Shown: positions 1-10,072, numbered from the stretch's first letter. The stretch: 64,000 bases of DNA from Oscillospiraceae bacterium (GCA_015067145.1 SVNA01000006.1:22798-86797), one strand, 5' to 3'. Translations and numbers: made by a program. The notes: generated by a model from the sequence alone, not told the origin.

Positions 1-601
1 ATTTTGGTCTGTAATATTTTTTTGCACAGATATAGTTTGCAACACCTGTTCCAACCGAGAAAAAAGCAGAAACTCCTGCGTACAAAAGCAGGTCATTGTC
101 ATTTTTTACAAAGACAAAGAGCAATACTATAGAAATCAGTCTGACTATAATATTTCGCACTGTGATATATGTATAGTCTTCCTGTGCACTGTATATCCAC
201 TCCACCCCTAAAGTACAGAAAGCTATATTGGCGGAGATCACAGCTATGACAGGTATATACTCCCTTAGCTGATCAAAAAAAACACAGCAGAGTACAAGCA
301 GTATATACGACACTGCCGTAGACAGTATATTTATTGTGAAAACACTGTCTGCAAATTTTGCAAATCTGTCTTTATCTTCTCGTAACTTCGCACCTTCTCT
401 TACAGCATATCCGCTTATGCCAAGACCTGCTACAAGCACAAAATATCCTATGAATGATGATGAAAAGCTGTATCTGCCTATATTTTCAACCCCCAGCACC
501 TTAGAGGCGTAAGGGAATGTTATAAGAGGAAATATTATCCTCAGCATCGCATTTACAGAGTTGAGAAGCATATTTACTTCAAGTGATTTTCTTCTACCCA
601 T
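1..601 (-). CDS. Polysaccharide flippase (Wzx/MATE-like), C-terminus beyond window
   Basis: This frame is not in the ORF track because it is open at the window edge; it starts at the ATG at 601 and runs off at base 1, giving about 200 N-terminal residues. The sequence opens with a hydrophobic helix and the segment 'SKVLGVENIGRYSF', typical of Wzx-type oligosaccharide flippases of the MOP superfamily, followed by several hydrophobic stretches consistent with five or six membrane helices. Such proteins move undecaprenyl-linked sugar units across the membrane. The start overlaps the end of the upstream glycosyltransferase by 28 bp, which implies translational coupling in a capsule or exopolysaccharide operon. 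The substrate cannot be predicted. Confidence 0.85.
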   Translation of the reverse strand, partial: MGRRKSLEVNMLLNSVNAMLRIIFPLITFPYASKVLGVENIGRYSFSSSFIGYFVLVAGLGISGYAVREGAKLREDKDRFAKFADSVFTINILSTAVSYILLVLCCVFFDQLREYIPVIAVISANIAFCTLGVEWIYSAQEDYTYITVRNIIVRLISIVLLFVFVKNDNDLLLYAGVSAFFSVGTGVANYICAKKYYRPK

Positions 602-1536
602 TTATACACTCGTTTTACAAATCTTTTAATCCCTATAAGTACCAAATAAATCCGAGGAAATCTGGTTTTCAGCCACAGCTTAGGATTTGATAAGGTTATA
701 CTTTTACGGTTTTCTTTCCATATTCTTTTCAGCGACTCTCTGTCCCGGACTGTCTTTTGTGCATAAAGCAATTTATAAATTACATGCATTCTGATCTCAT
801 TGTTTATCCCGATACAGATTTTTTTCTCGTGTTCTTCAAGATTTTCATCCGCTATAATTCTTCCCAGCTGCAAATTTATCGCTTCCAGATGCTGCGTATT
901 AAATACATCATCGTGCGTGATTGAATCCGCACGCATTCTGTAACAATAACCTTCACTTCCCGTAAAGCTTATTTTTTCGCTGTTGGCTATAAGAGGCTGC
1001 ATAACGTATACATCCTCATAGTTTTTTCCTTCCGGAAAGCGTATCTTTTCAAAACTTTTTGTGTGATACAGTTTGTTCCACACATTAGTTTCAAGCTTTC
1101 TTTTATACAGCAGCACAAGGGCCTCCCGTTTATCTATACATCTGCCGCTTGTGTGTTCCAGATGAGTGCGTTTTTCCTTTTTATCGTATACGTCGTCAAA
1201 AACAACATAGTCACATACCGCTATATCCGAATTATATTCCATCATATTGCTGTACAGATTTTCTATGTGGTCAGGAAGAATATAGTCATCAGAATCCAGA
1301 AAGGTTACATATTTTGTATCCGCAATATCCAGCCCGGCATTTTGTGGCAAGTGCAGCACTGTCACCCTTTCATCGCTGAGATATCTGTCGCATATTTCAC
1401 CGCAATTATCAGGCGAACAGTCATCTACAATTATAATTTTCAAGTTTTTATATGTCTGATTTATCACGCTGTCAAGACATTCTTCCAGATATTGCTCAAC
1501 CTTGTAAACAGGTATAATTATGCTTATCTTTTCCAT
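574..1536 (-). CDS. GT2 family glycosyltransferase
   Basis: The 320-residue protein has a GT-A fold glycosyltransferase family 2 domain. It opens with 'ISIIIPVYKVEQYLEECLDSV', has the nucleotide-sugar aspartates at 'VDDCSPDN' (about 37-44) and the metal-binding DSDD at 81-84. These enzymes transfer a sugar from a nucleotide donor to a lipid-linked or glycan acceptor on the cytoplasmic face of the membrane. It is encoded just upstream of, and overlapping, a flippase gene. One oddity: the loop that normally reads like NxGxSxARNxGL before the DxD is shortened to 'QNAGLD', so about 7-8 residues of the donor-binding loop appear deleted in frame. Activity is therefore uncertain; donor and acceptor are unknown. 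Confidence 0.88.
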   Translation of the reverse strand: MEKISIIIPVYKVEQYLEECLDSVINQTYKNLKIIIVDDCSPDNCGEICDRYLSDERVTVLHLPQNAGLDIADTKYVTFLDSDDYILPDHIENLYSNMMEYNSDIAVCDYVVFDDVYDKKEKRTHLEHTSGRCIDKREALVLLYKRKLETNVWNKLYHTKSFEKIRFPEGKNYEDVYVMQPLIANSEKISFTGSEGYCYRMRADSITHDDVFNTQHLEAINLQLGRIIADENLEEHEKKICIGINNEIRMHVIYKLLYAQKTVRDRESLKRIWKENRKSITLSNPKLWLKTRFPRIYLVLIGIKRFVKRVYKWVEENHLK

Positions 1537-1628
1537 GGTCTTTCACCTATATTATCTGTTTATCTGCACAATGTTCTATCAAAAAAGGCCTGTATTTGCA
1601 TTACAGGACCTTTTGCATATATTTTTTA

Positions 1629-2330
1629 TTATTCCTTGACTTCAAACTTGTAGCCAACGCCCCACACTGTTTTGAGGGACCATTTTTCGCTTACGCCCTC
1701 CAGCTTTTCTCTGAGACGCTTTATATGAACGTCGATTGTGCGGCTGTCGCCATAGTATTCAAAGCCCCAAACCTCGTCCAGCAGGGCATCACGGGTGAAC
1801 ACCTTGTTGGCATTCTTTGCAAGGTAGTAGAGCAGTTCCATCTCTTTCGGCGGTGTGTCCACAACCTCGTCGTTAACTTTGAGTTCGTATTTTGTTATGT
1901 TTACCACAAGATTTTCAAAGACAAGCTCCCCTTCGTCGCTTTCGGTCTTAGCCGCTGTTGTGCGGCCTGTGCGACGCAGCACAGCCTTGATGCGTGCCAC
2001 AACCTCTTTTGTATCGAAAGGTTTTACGATATAGTCATCGGCACCCAGCTCCAGCCCCAGCACCTTGTCAAAGGTTTCGCCCTTTGCCGTGAGCATAATT
2101 ATAGGTGTTTCCTTTTTCGCACGGATACGGCGGCAGGCTTCCCAGCCGTCCACACGTGGCATCATGACATCCAGCAGGACAAGGTCAACCTCCATCTCGT
2201 CGTGCATGGCAATCGCACTTTCGCCATCGTGGGCAAGATAGGTTTCGTAGCCCTCTTTTTCAAGATAAAGACGCAGCAGCTCGCAAATATTTCTGTCGTC
2301 ATCTACTATAAGGATTTTTTCTCTGTCCAT
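1629..2330 (-). CDS. OmpR/PhoB-family response regulator (orphan here)
   Basis: The 233-residue protein has a receiver domain (acidic pocket D10-D12, phospho-acceptor D54 in 'LLDVMMP', T81, K103 in 'VKPFD') and a C-terminal winged-helix DNA-binding domain ending 'SLKTVWGVGYKFE', typical of OmpR/PhoB regulators. It would bind direct-repeat operators when phosphorylated by a partner kinase. No kinase gene is adjacent: upstream is non-coding and downstream is a glycosyltransferase. A kinase without a regulator lies at 49527-51095 and could be the partner, but this is speculative. Confidence 0.93.
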   Translation of the reverse strand: MDREKILIVDDDRNICELLRLYLEKEGYETYLAHDGESAIAMHDEMEVDLVLLDVMMPRVDGWEACRRIRAKKETPIIMLTAKGETFDKVLGLELGADDYIVKPFDTKEVVARIKAVLRRTGRTTAAKTESDEGELVFENLVVNITKYELKVNDEVVDTPPKEMELLYYLAKNANKVFTRDALLDEVWGFEYYGDSRTIDVHIKRLREKLEGVSEKWSLKTVWGVGYKFEVKE

Positions 2331-2477
2331 ATTTCAACCTCCGTGGGAGTATTATCGTACATTTTATATTATATTACCATAAAATTATGAACAATTAAAG
2401 ATATTCCCGTGTATAAATTGCATAACGACAAATTTCTGCACGGATTATCTTTCTATACCGCCGCCTCTTCAGACAGC

Positions 2478-2508
2478 AACAGGCCGTCTGCATAACAGAC
2501 GGCCTGTT
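2478..2508 (-). terminator. Hairpin downstream of livF
   Basis: A 13-bp perfect inverted repeat (AACAGGCCGTCTG arms, 5-nt loop) lies about 70 bp after the livF stop. It lacks a U-run on the minus strand, so it may act as an RNA 3'-end stabiliser or a weak terminator. Confidence 0.5.
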
Positions 2509-2578
2509 TGTTAAGGAGAGAAAATTATGTACGTTTATTATCAGCGTATAAACAGCATTCCCTCTTGTATTGTGATTT

Positions 2579-3269
<691 letters not shown>

Positions 3270-3283
<14 letters not shown>

Positions 3284-4013
3284 TGTATCTATCCCCCAAA
3301 TAAGCTTTAATTACTTCTTCGTTGCCGACAACCTCCTCAGGTTTGCCCTCTGCAATCTTTTTGCCTGCATTGAGCACAACAATTCTGTCGGAAATCGGCA
3401 TGATAGCTTCCATAATATGTTCAACAATCAAAAGGGATACGCCTTCGTCACGGAGCTTGAGACACAGGTCCATAACGTCCTTGATTTCTGTCTGGTTCAA
3501 GCCTGCCATACATTCGTCCAGCATAAGCACCTGTGGTTTTGTTGCAAGGGCTCTTGCAATTTCCACACGCTTTTTGTCAACGATTGTCAGGCTGCCGCCC
3601 ATAACGTCCTTTTTGTCGTAAAGGCCTGTAAGTTTCAGGATTTCTGCCGCTGCTTCCTGTGCTTTTCTGCGACTTTTTGTATGGAGGAATGCACCTGTCA
3701 TCACGTTTTCTTCCACCGTCATATCCTTGAGGGTTTTAACAATCTGGAATGTTCTTGTGATACCCAGCTTGCAGATTTCGTAGGCAGGAAGACCTGTGAT
3801 ATCTTTATCCCGGAAATACACCTTGCCCGATGTTGGCGGATAGTAACCCGCGATACTGTTGAACAGTGTTGTTTTGCCTGCACCGTTAGGACCGATGAGG
3901 GAAACGATTTCGCCTTCGTTTATGGTGAAGCTTACATCTTCGTTGGCAACAAGGCTGCCGAATTTTTTAGTGATATTTTCAATCGTAAGAATTGGTTTAC
4001 TCACTTGCTTCAC
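3270..4013 (-). CDS. livG: Branched-chain amino-acid ABC transporter ATPase LivG
   Basis: The 247-residue ABC ATPase has Walker A 'GPNGAGKTTLFN' and Walker B 'VLMLDECMAGLN'. The linker before Walker B reads 'GGSLTIVDKKRVEIARALA', where the canonical LSGG signature is replaced by a diverged 'GSLT' form; LivG subunits normally have LSYG-like variants, so this is in keeping but unusually degenerate. It forms the heterodimeric motor with LivF. It overlaps livM (17 bp) and livF (14 bp), indicating tight translational coupling. Confidence 0.94.
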
Positions 4014-5028
4014 CTTCCTTTACAGCTTTCTTTACAAAACGGCCTTTGATTCTGTCGATAAGGCCCATAATACCTCTTGGTTCAAAACAGGTTACAAGAA
4101 CGATGAGAATACCGAAAACTATCTGGTCCAGACCGGAGCCGGAAGCACCTGTGAGACGTCGCATGATAAGTTCCAGCGAGTAGTAGATAACAGAACCGAT
4201 AATCGGGCCGTATACGTTGCCGATACCGCCGAGAACCGTTACCAGAACGAAAATCATGGATACGCTGAGAGGAAATACTGTGATAGCGTCGATATATTTG
4301 AAGAACTGTGCAAAGAATGTGCCGCCGATTGCTGCGATAAATGCGGACAGACACATTGCCAGCAATTTGTAGTTTCTTGGGTTGATACCGATGGATTCTG
4401 CCACTTCGTGACTTTCACGGATGGCTTTCCAGTAGAAACCAACCTTGGAGTTTTCAAGCAGTACACATACAACAAACACGATGCAGAACACTGCCAGTGT
4501 TGTAAAGAGGAATGGCAGACGGTTTCTTACATCAAGACTGAGCCATGCAATTTTGCCCCATGCGTTTTTGCTTGCATCAGGAATGAGAACGGTGATAGGT
4601 GTAAGGGCGATACCGTCGCCTGCGCCTACCCATTTCCATGTACTGAAGATAGTTTTGAGAATTTCGGCCACACACAGCGTTGCGATTGCAAAATAGTGCC
4701 CTTTCAGCTTGAACATCTGGAAGTTTACCATAAATGCAAGTATAACTGCGATAACGCCACCCACAAGCATACCAATCCAAGGTGTGATGTGGAAGTATTC
4801 CAGCATAATTGTGGAGGTGTATGCACCTACACCAAAGTATGCTGCGTGACCAAAGGATGTCTGGCCTGTAAAACCTGTGATAAGGTTCCAGGCTTCACCT
4901 ACCATTGCGTAGATGAGGATATAAATAATAACGTTGTGAACGTCTGTTGTATTACCTATAGTGAGCGGAACGATGATAAAAGCCGCCAGCAAGATAAATG
5001 CGAGTGAATGTTTTTTCAATGTTACCAT
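3997..5028 (-). CDS. livM: Branched-chain amino-acid ABC permease LivM
   Basis: The 343-residue membrane protein has about 8-10 hydrophobic helices and the LivM hallmarks 'NLITGFTGQTSFGHAAYFGVGAY' and 'GGIGNVYGPIIGS'. It forms the translocation path with LivH. Its ATG overlaps the livH stop (ATGGTAA arrangement). Confidence 0.95.
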   Translation of the reverse strand: MVTLKKHSLAFILLAAFIIVPLTIGNTTDVHNVIIYILIYAMVGEAWNLITGFTGQTSFGHAAYFGVGAYTSTIMLEYFHITPWIGMLVGGVIAVILAFMVNFQMFKLKGHYFAIATLCVAEILKTIFSTWKWVGAGDGIALTPITVLIPDASKNAWGKIAWLSLDVRNRLPFLFTTLAVFCIVFVVCVLLENSKVGFYWKAIRESHEVAESIGINPRNYKLLAMCLSAFIAAIGGTFFAQFFKYIDAITVFPLSVSMIFVLVTVLGGIGNVYGPIIGSVIYYSLELIMRRLTGASGSGLDQIVFGILIVLVTCFEPRGIMGLIDRIKGRFVKKAVKEGEASE

Positions 5029-5876
5029 CCAAACAACCCCCTCGGTTTAATCTGTATAACAATCAGATAGATTGCAAATACAACAAGATATTTAAATGAT
5101 GTGCCGATAAAATATCCGCCAACTGCTTCTGCAACGCCTATGATAAGGCCTGCGTAAAGTGCACCCTTGATGTTGCCAAAACCGCCCAGTGCAACGATTA
5201 CGAATGCGATTGTACTGTAGAGAGCACAGGCTTCGGGGTAGATAGGTGTAAAGGAAGCCATAAGGGCTGCTGCTGCACCTACACATGCACCTGAAAGACC
5301 AAATGTGATTGCAAAGATACGGTTTGTGTTGATACCCATCAGCTGTGCTGCTGATTTGTTCATGGATGTGGCTTTGATTGCAACGCCTGTTTTTGTCTTG
5401 TTCATAAACAGGATAACTGCAAAGGTAAGCAGCAGTGCACCTGCCGCTGCCACAATATAGTCATGACGTATGTAAAGCCCGCCGATTTTAAAGCTGTCGC
5501 TGCTTACAAGCGGGTCTGTAACATTGCGGTAGTTGGCTGTCCAGAAAAACTGTGTAAGGTTTTTGAGAACCATACTGAGACCGAACGTTGCCAGAAGTGC
5601 TGTAAGGCCTGGGGCATTGAGCACCCTTTTGATAACAAGGAAGTATGTGAGAACACCGAGAATAAATATAAGTACCACTACAAGCGGCAGAGAGAGCAGC
5701 GGGTCAAGCCCTACCAGTGCCCAGATCCAGAAGGCGCCGTACATACCCCATAAGAGAAATTCACCGTGGGCGAAGTTAACAATATCCATAACGCCCCACG
5801 TTAATGTAAGACCAACGGCCACCAGGGCATATACAAACCCGTTGAGGAGACCGTTTATAACAATTTGTCCTAACAT
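5022..5876 (-). CDS. livH: Branched-chain amino-acid ABC permease LivH
   Basis: The 284-residue permease begins with 'GLLNGFVYALVAVGLTLTWG' and carries 'DIVNFAHGEF' and 'ALGGFGNIKGAL', all diagnostic of LivH. It is the first gene of the permease/ATPase block and is separated from livK by 220 bp containing a terminator-like hairpin, so binding protein and permease levels are probably uncoupled. Confidence 0.95.
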   Translation of the reverse strand: MLGQIVINGLLNGFVYALVAVGLTLTWGVMDIVNFAHGEFLLWGMYGAFWIWALVGLDPLLSLPLVVVLIFILGVLTYFLVIKRVLNAPGLTALLATFGLSMVLKNLTQFFWTANYRNVTDPLVSSDSFKIGGLYIRHDYIVAAAGALLLTFAVILFMNKTKTGVAIKATSMNKSAAQLMGINTNRIFAITFGLSGACVGAAAALMASFTPIYPEACALYSTIAFVIVALGGFGNIKGALYAGLIIGVAEAVGGYFIGTSFKYLVVFAIYLIVIQIKPRGLFGW

Positions 5877-5996
5877 CTGATAACCTCCTGCTTGTGTATA
5901 TATGGCAGAAAACTGCCAGAGTAATCCGTGAATAAATGTTTTTTCCTCCGTCTGTATGTATGACGAAAGATGATGCAGATTTTGTCATTGTATGAA

Positions 5997-6031
5997 AACA
6001 GGCTGGCCAGATTTACCCAAGCCAGCCTGTT
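5997..6031 (-). terminator. Intra-operon terminator between livK and livH
   Basis: An AACAGGCTGGC/GCCAGCCTGTT hairpin is followed on the minus strand by TTTTC. Its position between livK and livH suggests partial termination, giving more binding-protein than permease transcript, a common arrangement for ABC importers. Confidence 0.7.
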
Positions 6032-6096
6032 ATTGCTATGTCAAAAGTGTTTTAACAATTTTTTAAGTTCTCTTTATGTCTTATAATAAGCCTTTA

Positions 6097-7362
6097 TTAT
6101 TCGAGAACAGGGTCAGAAGTTGTAAATTCGTTGATTGGGTAAACAACTTCGTATTTGCCGTCGATAAGCTGTGTTACAACTGCAGGCATAACGATGTTCT
6201 GGCCGTATTCGTCAAATTTAACCTTCTGTGTGATAAGGTATGGTGCTGCAAATTCGTTTGCTTTAAGTGCTGCATTGATAGCTTCCGGGTCAGCAGAGCC
6301 TGCTGCTTCGATAGCCTGTGCTGCGATGATGATGGAAGCAAATTCTTCAAGAGCCGGACCGTCGATATCCTGACCTGTTTTTGCTTTGTAGAGGTCGTTT
6401 ACATAAGAGAATACTGGGAGTTTGTCAGCAAGTTCTGCTGTACATGCCTGGCCGCCTGCGTAGCTGTTTACGCCGAGGTCTGTTGCAACTTTAGCAAAGG
6501 AAGCATCCTGGAAGCCGCCGCAGTAGCAGATGATTGCTTTAGGGAAGAATTCGATGGAGGAGTATGCCTGTGCAAAGAGTGTAAGGTCGCCGATGTAGGA
6601 AGCCTGGAATACTACGTCTGCGCCTGTTGCTTTAATCTGTGCTGCTTCTGTGTCGAAGGATGTGGATGTGGATTCGTAAGAAACGCTGCCCACTACTTCG
6701 AAGCCGTATTCTGCTGCATATTTCTGGAACATTTCGTCAGCGTGTATACCGTAGCTGTTGTTGATCCAAGCGATTGCTACTTTTTTGATACCTGCATCGT
6801 ATGTATCGTTGAGGTATGTGAGATATTCAAAGAACTCGTCGGATTCCTGTGCGTCGTTTGCTGCAACGCGGTTGAAGATGGAACCGAAGCTGTATGTTGT
6901 ACCGTCTGTGAGGGATGCGGAGGAGGAAGAACCACAAACCATTGGTACGCCGTATTCCAGAGCCTGTGTCGCTACGGAAGCGGAACAGCCTGAGTTGTAA
7001 GCACCTGTGATTGCCACAACGCCTGCGTCAAGCAGGTTTGCTGCTTCTGTTGTTGCAACCTCTGCACTTGCCTGGTGGTCTGCAAATTTGATTTCGATTT
7101 TCTGACCGCCCAGGATACCTTCGTTTTTAGCAAGATCCCAGTCGAGGTCATGAGAGTTGTTGATAATATCTTCTGCAACTTCCATAGCTGCTTTGAGATA
7201 TTCACCTGTTGATGAGCCTGTCAGTGGAAGAACTGCACCGATGGAAACTGTACCGCCAGATGCTTCGCCGCCTTCTGGTGCAGGTGCTGGTTCGCTGCCA
7301 CCGCAAGCTACCATTGATAATGCCAATGCTCCTGAAATAAGGAATGCCAATAATTTTTTCAT
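6097..7362 (-). CDS. livK: Branched-chain amino-acid ABC substrate-binding lipoprotein LivK
   Basis: The 421-residue extracellular binding protein has an N-terminal signal peptide with a lipobox around 'SMVAC' (Cys about 20) followed by a low-complexity G/E/A/P linker, so it should be membrane-anchored. The body starts with 'VSIGAVLPLTGSSTGEYLKAAMEVA', typical of the type I periplasmic-binding fold of LivJ/LivK/AmiC proteins. It captures an amino acid or amide and hands it to LivHM. A 303-bp upstream region carries a perfect palindrome and phased direct repeats that look like regulator sites. Confidence 0.93.
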   Translation of the reverse strand: MKKLLAFLISGALALSMVACGGSEPAPAPEGGEASGGTVSIGAVLPLTGSSTGEYLKAAMEVAEDIINNSHDLDWDLAKNEGILGGQKIEIKFADHQASAEVATTEAANLLDAGVVAITGAYNSGCSASVATQALEYGVPMVCGSSSSASLTDGTTYSFGSIFNRVAANDAQESDEFFEYLTYLNDTYDAGIKKVAIAWINNSYGIHADEMFQKYAAEYGFEVVGSVSYESTSTSFDTEAAQIKATGADVVFQASYIGDLTLFAQAYSSIEFFPKAIICYCGGFQDASFAKVATDLGVNSYAGGQACTAELADKLPVFSYVNDLYKAKTGQDIDGPALEEFASIIIAAQAIEAAGSADPEAINAALKANEFAAPYLITQKVKFDEYGQNIVMPAVVTQLIDGKYEVVYPINEFTTSDPVLE

Positions 7363-7474
7363 AACGCCTTTCTCCTTTCGTTAACGTTTGTTAATTTCAA
7401 TTTATCATAACTAAATAAAGTTTACAATCAGTTTACAAACTCTTAACTTTATTTTCATAAGATGCACTCACCAG

Positions 7475-7532
7475 CTACACAAAAACGACACAAACTACAC
7501 AATTCCGACATAATTGATACATTGTATCAATT
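7475..7532 (-). promoter_or_regulatory. Operator-like repeats and palindrome upstream of livK
   Basis: Two elements lie together. First, four short direct repeats (CTACACAA / CGACACAA / CTACACAA / CGACATAA) begin at about 7475, 7486, 7495 and 7506, a spacing of 9-11 bp as bound by OmpR/PhoB-type regulators. Second, 7512-7532 is a 21-bp perfect palindrome with AATTGATACA arms around a single central base. Both lie 110-170 bp upstream of livK, in the intergenic gap shared with the two-component system genes. Confidence 0.5.
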
Positions 7533-7573
7533 GCAATCACAATATCTTCTCTATAAAATATGTCCTGTGAGAT

Positions 7574-7606
7574 GAAAAAATGCGGAGACCTCTTTGGCCT
7601 CCGCAT
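7574..7606 (-). terminator. Terminator of the two-component system operon
   Basis: ATGCGGAG/CTCCGCAT hairpin followed on the minus strand by six T residues, about 60 bp downstream of the sensor-kinase stop codon. Confidence 0.85.
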
Positions 7607-7665
7607 CTTCGTTGCAGTATAATTTTTAAAGGTTATATTTTATATATTACATTAATACTTTTATA

Positions 7666-9081
7666 TCAGTATTCGCCTTTGGCTGCCTCCAGTTCAAACC
7701 AGAACACAGCACCTTTTCCCTCTTCGCTTTCCACGCCAAAGGATGCACTGTGAGCCATGAGGATACCCTTTACGATGGACAAGCCAAGGCCTATTCCTCC
7801 GTTTACACGGTCATAGTCTTTGGATTGGGTAAAGTATCTTTCCCAGATAAGGTTCTGGTCCTCTTTTGCAATGCCGGAACCATGGTCCTGTATCTCCCAG
7901 CGGATTTTGCCGCCGCTGCGTTTTATGGATATCTCCACCACGTCATCTGCCGGAGAATATCGTATGGCGTTGCTGATAAAGTTGTGGATTACACGCTGTA
8001 TGCGGTGCATATCCCCAAAGGCATAGGTATCATCATCTGCTTCCACACGGATTTTTACATCCTTGAGGACACATTCAACCTCCTGGAATTTTTTCACCAC
8101 ACCTTCAGTGAGCCCATGGAGAGAGAAATCGCTCATTTCGTAGTTGATACTGCCCGACTGTATACGGGAATACTCCAGAATTTCGCTTATCATAGCACTC
8201 ATCCAGTCTGCTTCCTTGACGATTATCTGTATATGTTCTCCCCTTTTTACAGGGTTGTGGCCCGATATATCCCTGATAAGTTCGGCATAAGCCTTGATGC
8301 TTGCCAGCGGTGTACGCAGGTCGTGGGAGATTGTGGCAAGGAAGTTGCGTTTTTCCTGATCCAGCTTTGCCAGCTCGGCTGTGGCATGGTTCAGGGTACG
8401 GCTGAGCTTGTCTATCTCCTGAATGTTGGATTCCTCAAAAACAACATCGTAGCTGCCCTCTGCCAGCTTCTCGGTTTTTTCGGTCATTACAACCAGTGGC
8501 TCAGCAATTCTTTTTGCCATAAAGTAGGATATAATGATTGCCATTGCCACCATAGTGGCAAGGAGGATAAACAGGTTTTCACGCAGAATGTTACGCACCG
8601 TCTCCAGTGGACCCATAGGGTTTACAATAAATATATACAGGCTGTCCTGAGGGCTGCTTTCATTGAGTATCTTTGTGCCGTAAACCACAAAGTTTGTGTT
8701 TGGCACCAGCGGGTCTTTTATATTTTCTATGTAATGTTCCTGTCCCGACTCTTCATATCTGCGGATAAAATCACGGGCGTTAAGCGGGTTCGGGTCGGAA
8801 ATCTGCAGCACCAGTGAACCCTGATTTGCACCCTTTGAGTTGAATATGTGCACAGGTACTTCATTTCGGTAAAACTCTATGGAAACCGCCTGGCTGAACT
8901 TTACGTTACGCCATTCGTATGCCACAGTTTCACCGATGGATTCTATCTTGTCAATCTCCCTCTGATAGTACATTCTGTCAAAGGAAAAAAACTGCATAAG
9001 CCAGATAACCAGTGCTATGGCTGCCGCAAAGATGGCAAAATATTTCCACAGTCTTGCGTGCAGTGTTCGTGTATATTTCAT
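7666..9081 (-). CDS. Sensor histidine kinase
   Basis: The 471-residue kinase has two membrane helices (about 15-33 and 170-189) enclosing an extracellular sensor region of about 135 residues. A HAMP domain (about 190-240), a HisKA domain with phospho-acceptor H253 in 'ATISHDLRTPLASIK', and a HATPase_c domain (N box 'FISNAIRYSP', 'DHGSGI', 'GGIGLGLSIVK') follow. Its start overlaps the stop of the upstream response-regulator gene by 4 bp. The signal is unknown; proximity to livK invites, but does not prove, a role in amino-acid uptake control. It uses a TGA stop, showing TGA is a stop codon in this genome. Confidence 0.95.
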   Translation of the reverse strand: MKYTRTLHARLWKYFAIFAAAIALVIWLMQFFSFDRMYYQREIDKIESIGETVAYEWRNVKFSQAVSIEFYRNEVPVHIFNSKGANQGSLVLQISDPNPLNARDFIRRYEESGQEHYIENIKDPLVPNTNFVVYGTKILNESSPQDSLYIFIVNPMGPLETVRNILRENLFILLATMVAMAIIISYFMAKRIAEPLVVMTEKTEKLAEGSYDVVFEESNIQEIDKLSRTLNHATAELAKLDQEKRNFLATISHDLRTPLASIKAYAELIRDISGHNPVKRGEHIQIIVKEADWMSAMISEILEYSRIQSGSINYEMSDFSLHGLTEGVVKKFQEVECVLKDVKIRVEADDDTYAFGDMHRIQRVIHNFISNAIRYSPADDVVEISIKRSGGKIRWEIQDHGSGIAKEDQNLIWERYFTQSKDYDRVNGGIGLGLSIVKGILMAHSASFGVESEEGKGAVFWFELEAAKGEY

Positions 9082-9776
9082 CGTTCAGGCACCTCGAATT
9101 TATAGCCCATGCTACGCAGGGTAACGACAAAGTCCCTGTATCTGCCCAGACTGTTGCGGATAAGCTTTATGTGTGTGTCCACTATTCTGCCGTTTCCGGG
9201 AAACTCGTAGCCGAACACGTCCGCCAGCAACGCCTCGCGGGAGAGAGCTTTGTTTTTGTTTTTAACAAGGTAGAACAGCAGGTCATAGTCTTTCGGTGCA
9301 AGCATAACCTCTTCCCCGTCCACAAAAACGCTGCGTCGTTCCATATCTATAATAAGTGTTTCGTATTTGAAGCTGTCGCTCTGAATATGTACCGTTTCGG
9401 GTGTTTTTCTCTCGTAACGCCGCAGCACCACCTTGATTCTTGCCATAAGTTCCATAGGTGAAAAAGGCTTCACCATATAGTCTTCTATGCCCAGCTCAAA
9501 GCCGAACAGCTTGTCATATTCTTCACCGCGGGCAGACAGCATTATAACCGGAATGTCCCCCAGCTTTCTTATCTCTCTGCACACAGAAAAACCATCCATT
9601 GTAGGCAGCATAACGTCCAGAACCACCACATCAAATTTTTGGTTGCGGCACATCTGCACAGCCTCGCGTCCGTCGGAGGCATCGGTGACGTTGAACCCTT
9701 CAAACTCGCAGTATTCGCGGATAACATTTCTGATATTCGCTTCGTCGTCTACAACCAGAATATTGTACATCGCCAT
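9078..9776 (-). CDS. OmpR/PhoB-family response regulator
   Basis: The 232-residue regulator has a receiver domain with D54 ('VLDVMLP') and K103, and a winged-helix C-terminus ('VVTLRSMGYKFEVPE'). It is the first gene of a two-gene operon with the overlapping sensor kinase. The receiver carries 'GIEDY' where most family members have 'GADDY'. Targets are unknown; phased repeats upstream of livK are candidate sites. Confidence 0.95.
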   Translation of the reverse strand: MAMYNILVVDDEANIRNVIREYCEFEGFNVTDASDGREAVQMCRNQKFDVVVLDVMLPTMDGFSVCREIRKLGDIPVIMLSARGEEYDKLFGFELGIEDYMVKPFSPMELMARIKVVLRRYERKTPETVHIQSDSFKYETLIIDMERRSVFVDGEEVMLAPKDYDLLFYLVKNKNKALSREALLADVFGYEFPGNGRIVDTHIKLIRNSLGRYRDFVVTLRSMGYKFEVPER

Positions 9777-9882
9777 TCTCCTTTGTGTTTTTATACAATA
9801 TGATTATACCATACCCTTTTGCTGTTTTCCATAGAATATGGATATATATAACCTTTATTAATCAATCACACCACATAATTAA

Positions 9883-9894
9883 ATTGTATACAAT
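9883..9894. promoter_or_regulatory. Short perfect palindrome between regulator and rbs operon
   Basis: ATTGTATACAAT is a perfect 12-bp palindrome in the 385-bp AT-rich gap between the divergent response-regulator and rbsD genes. It resembles the core of the livK-upstream palindrome (TGTATCAAT arms), so one factor might bind both; this is inference from appearance only. Confidence 0.3.
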
Positions 9895-10033
9895 CATTTT
9901 ACCCATCTGCCTTTTTTTACACAGTTTTTGGTATAAAAACATTTATTTTCTTCAATTTGTATAGTCATAATCCACAAACAATCGGTTTTTAGTTGTCTAA
10001 AAAGTGGAAAAATTCAGTTTCGCACATTCTTTA

Positions 10034-10062
10034 TTGATATTATTTTGTGAATATAGTATAAT
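10034..10062 (+). promoter_or_regulatory. Sigma-A type promoter of rbs operon
   Basis: TTGATA, a 17-bp spacer and a consensus TATAAT lie 100 bp upstream of rbsD, on the correct strand. The predicted transcript has an approximately 95-nt leader. Confidence 0.8.
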
Positions 10063-10072
10063 TTTATGTAAA

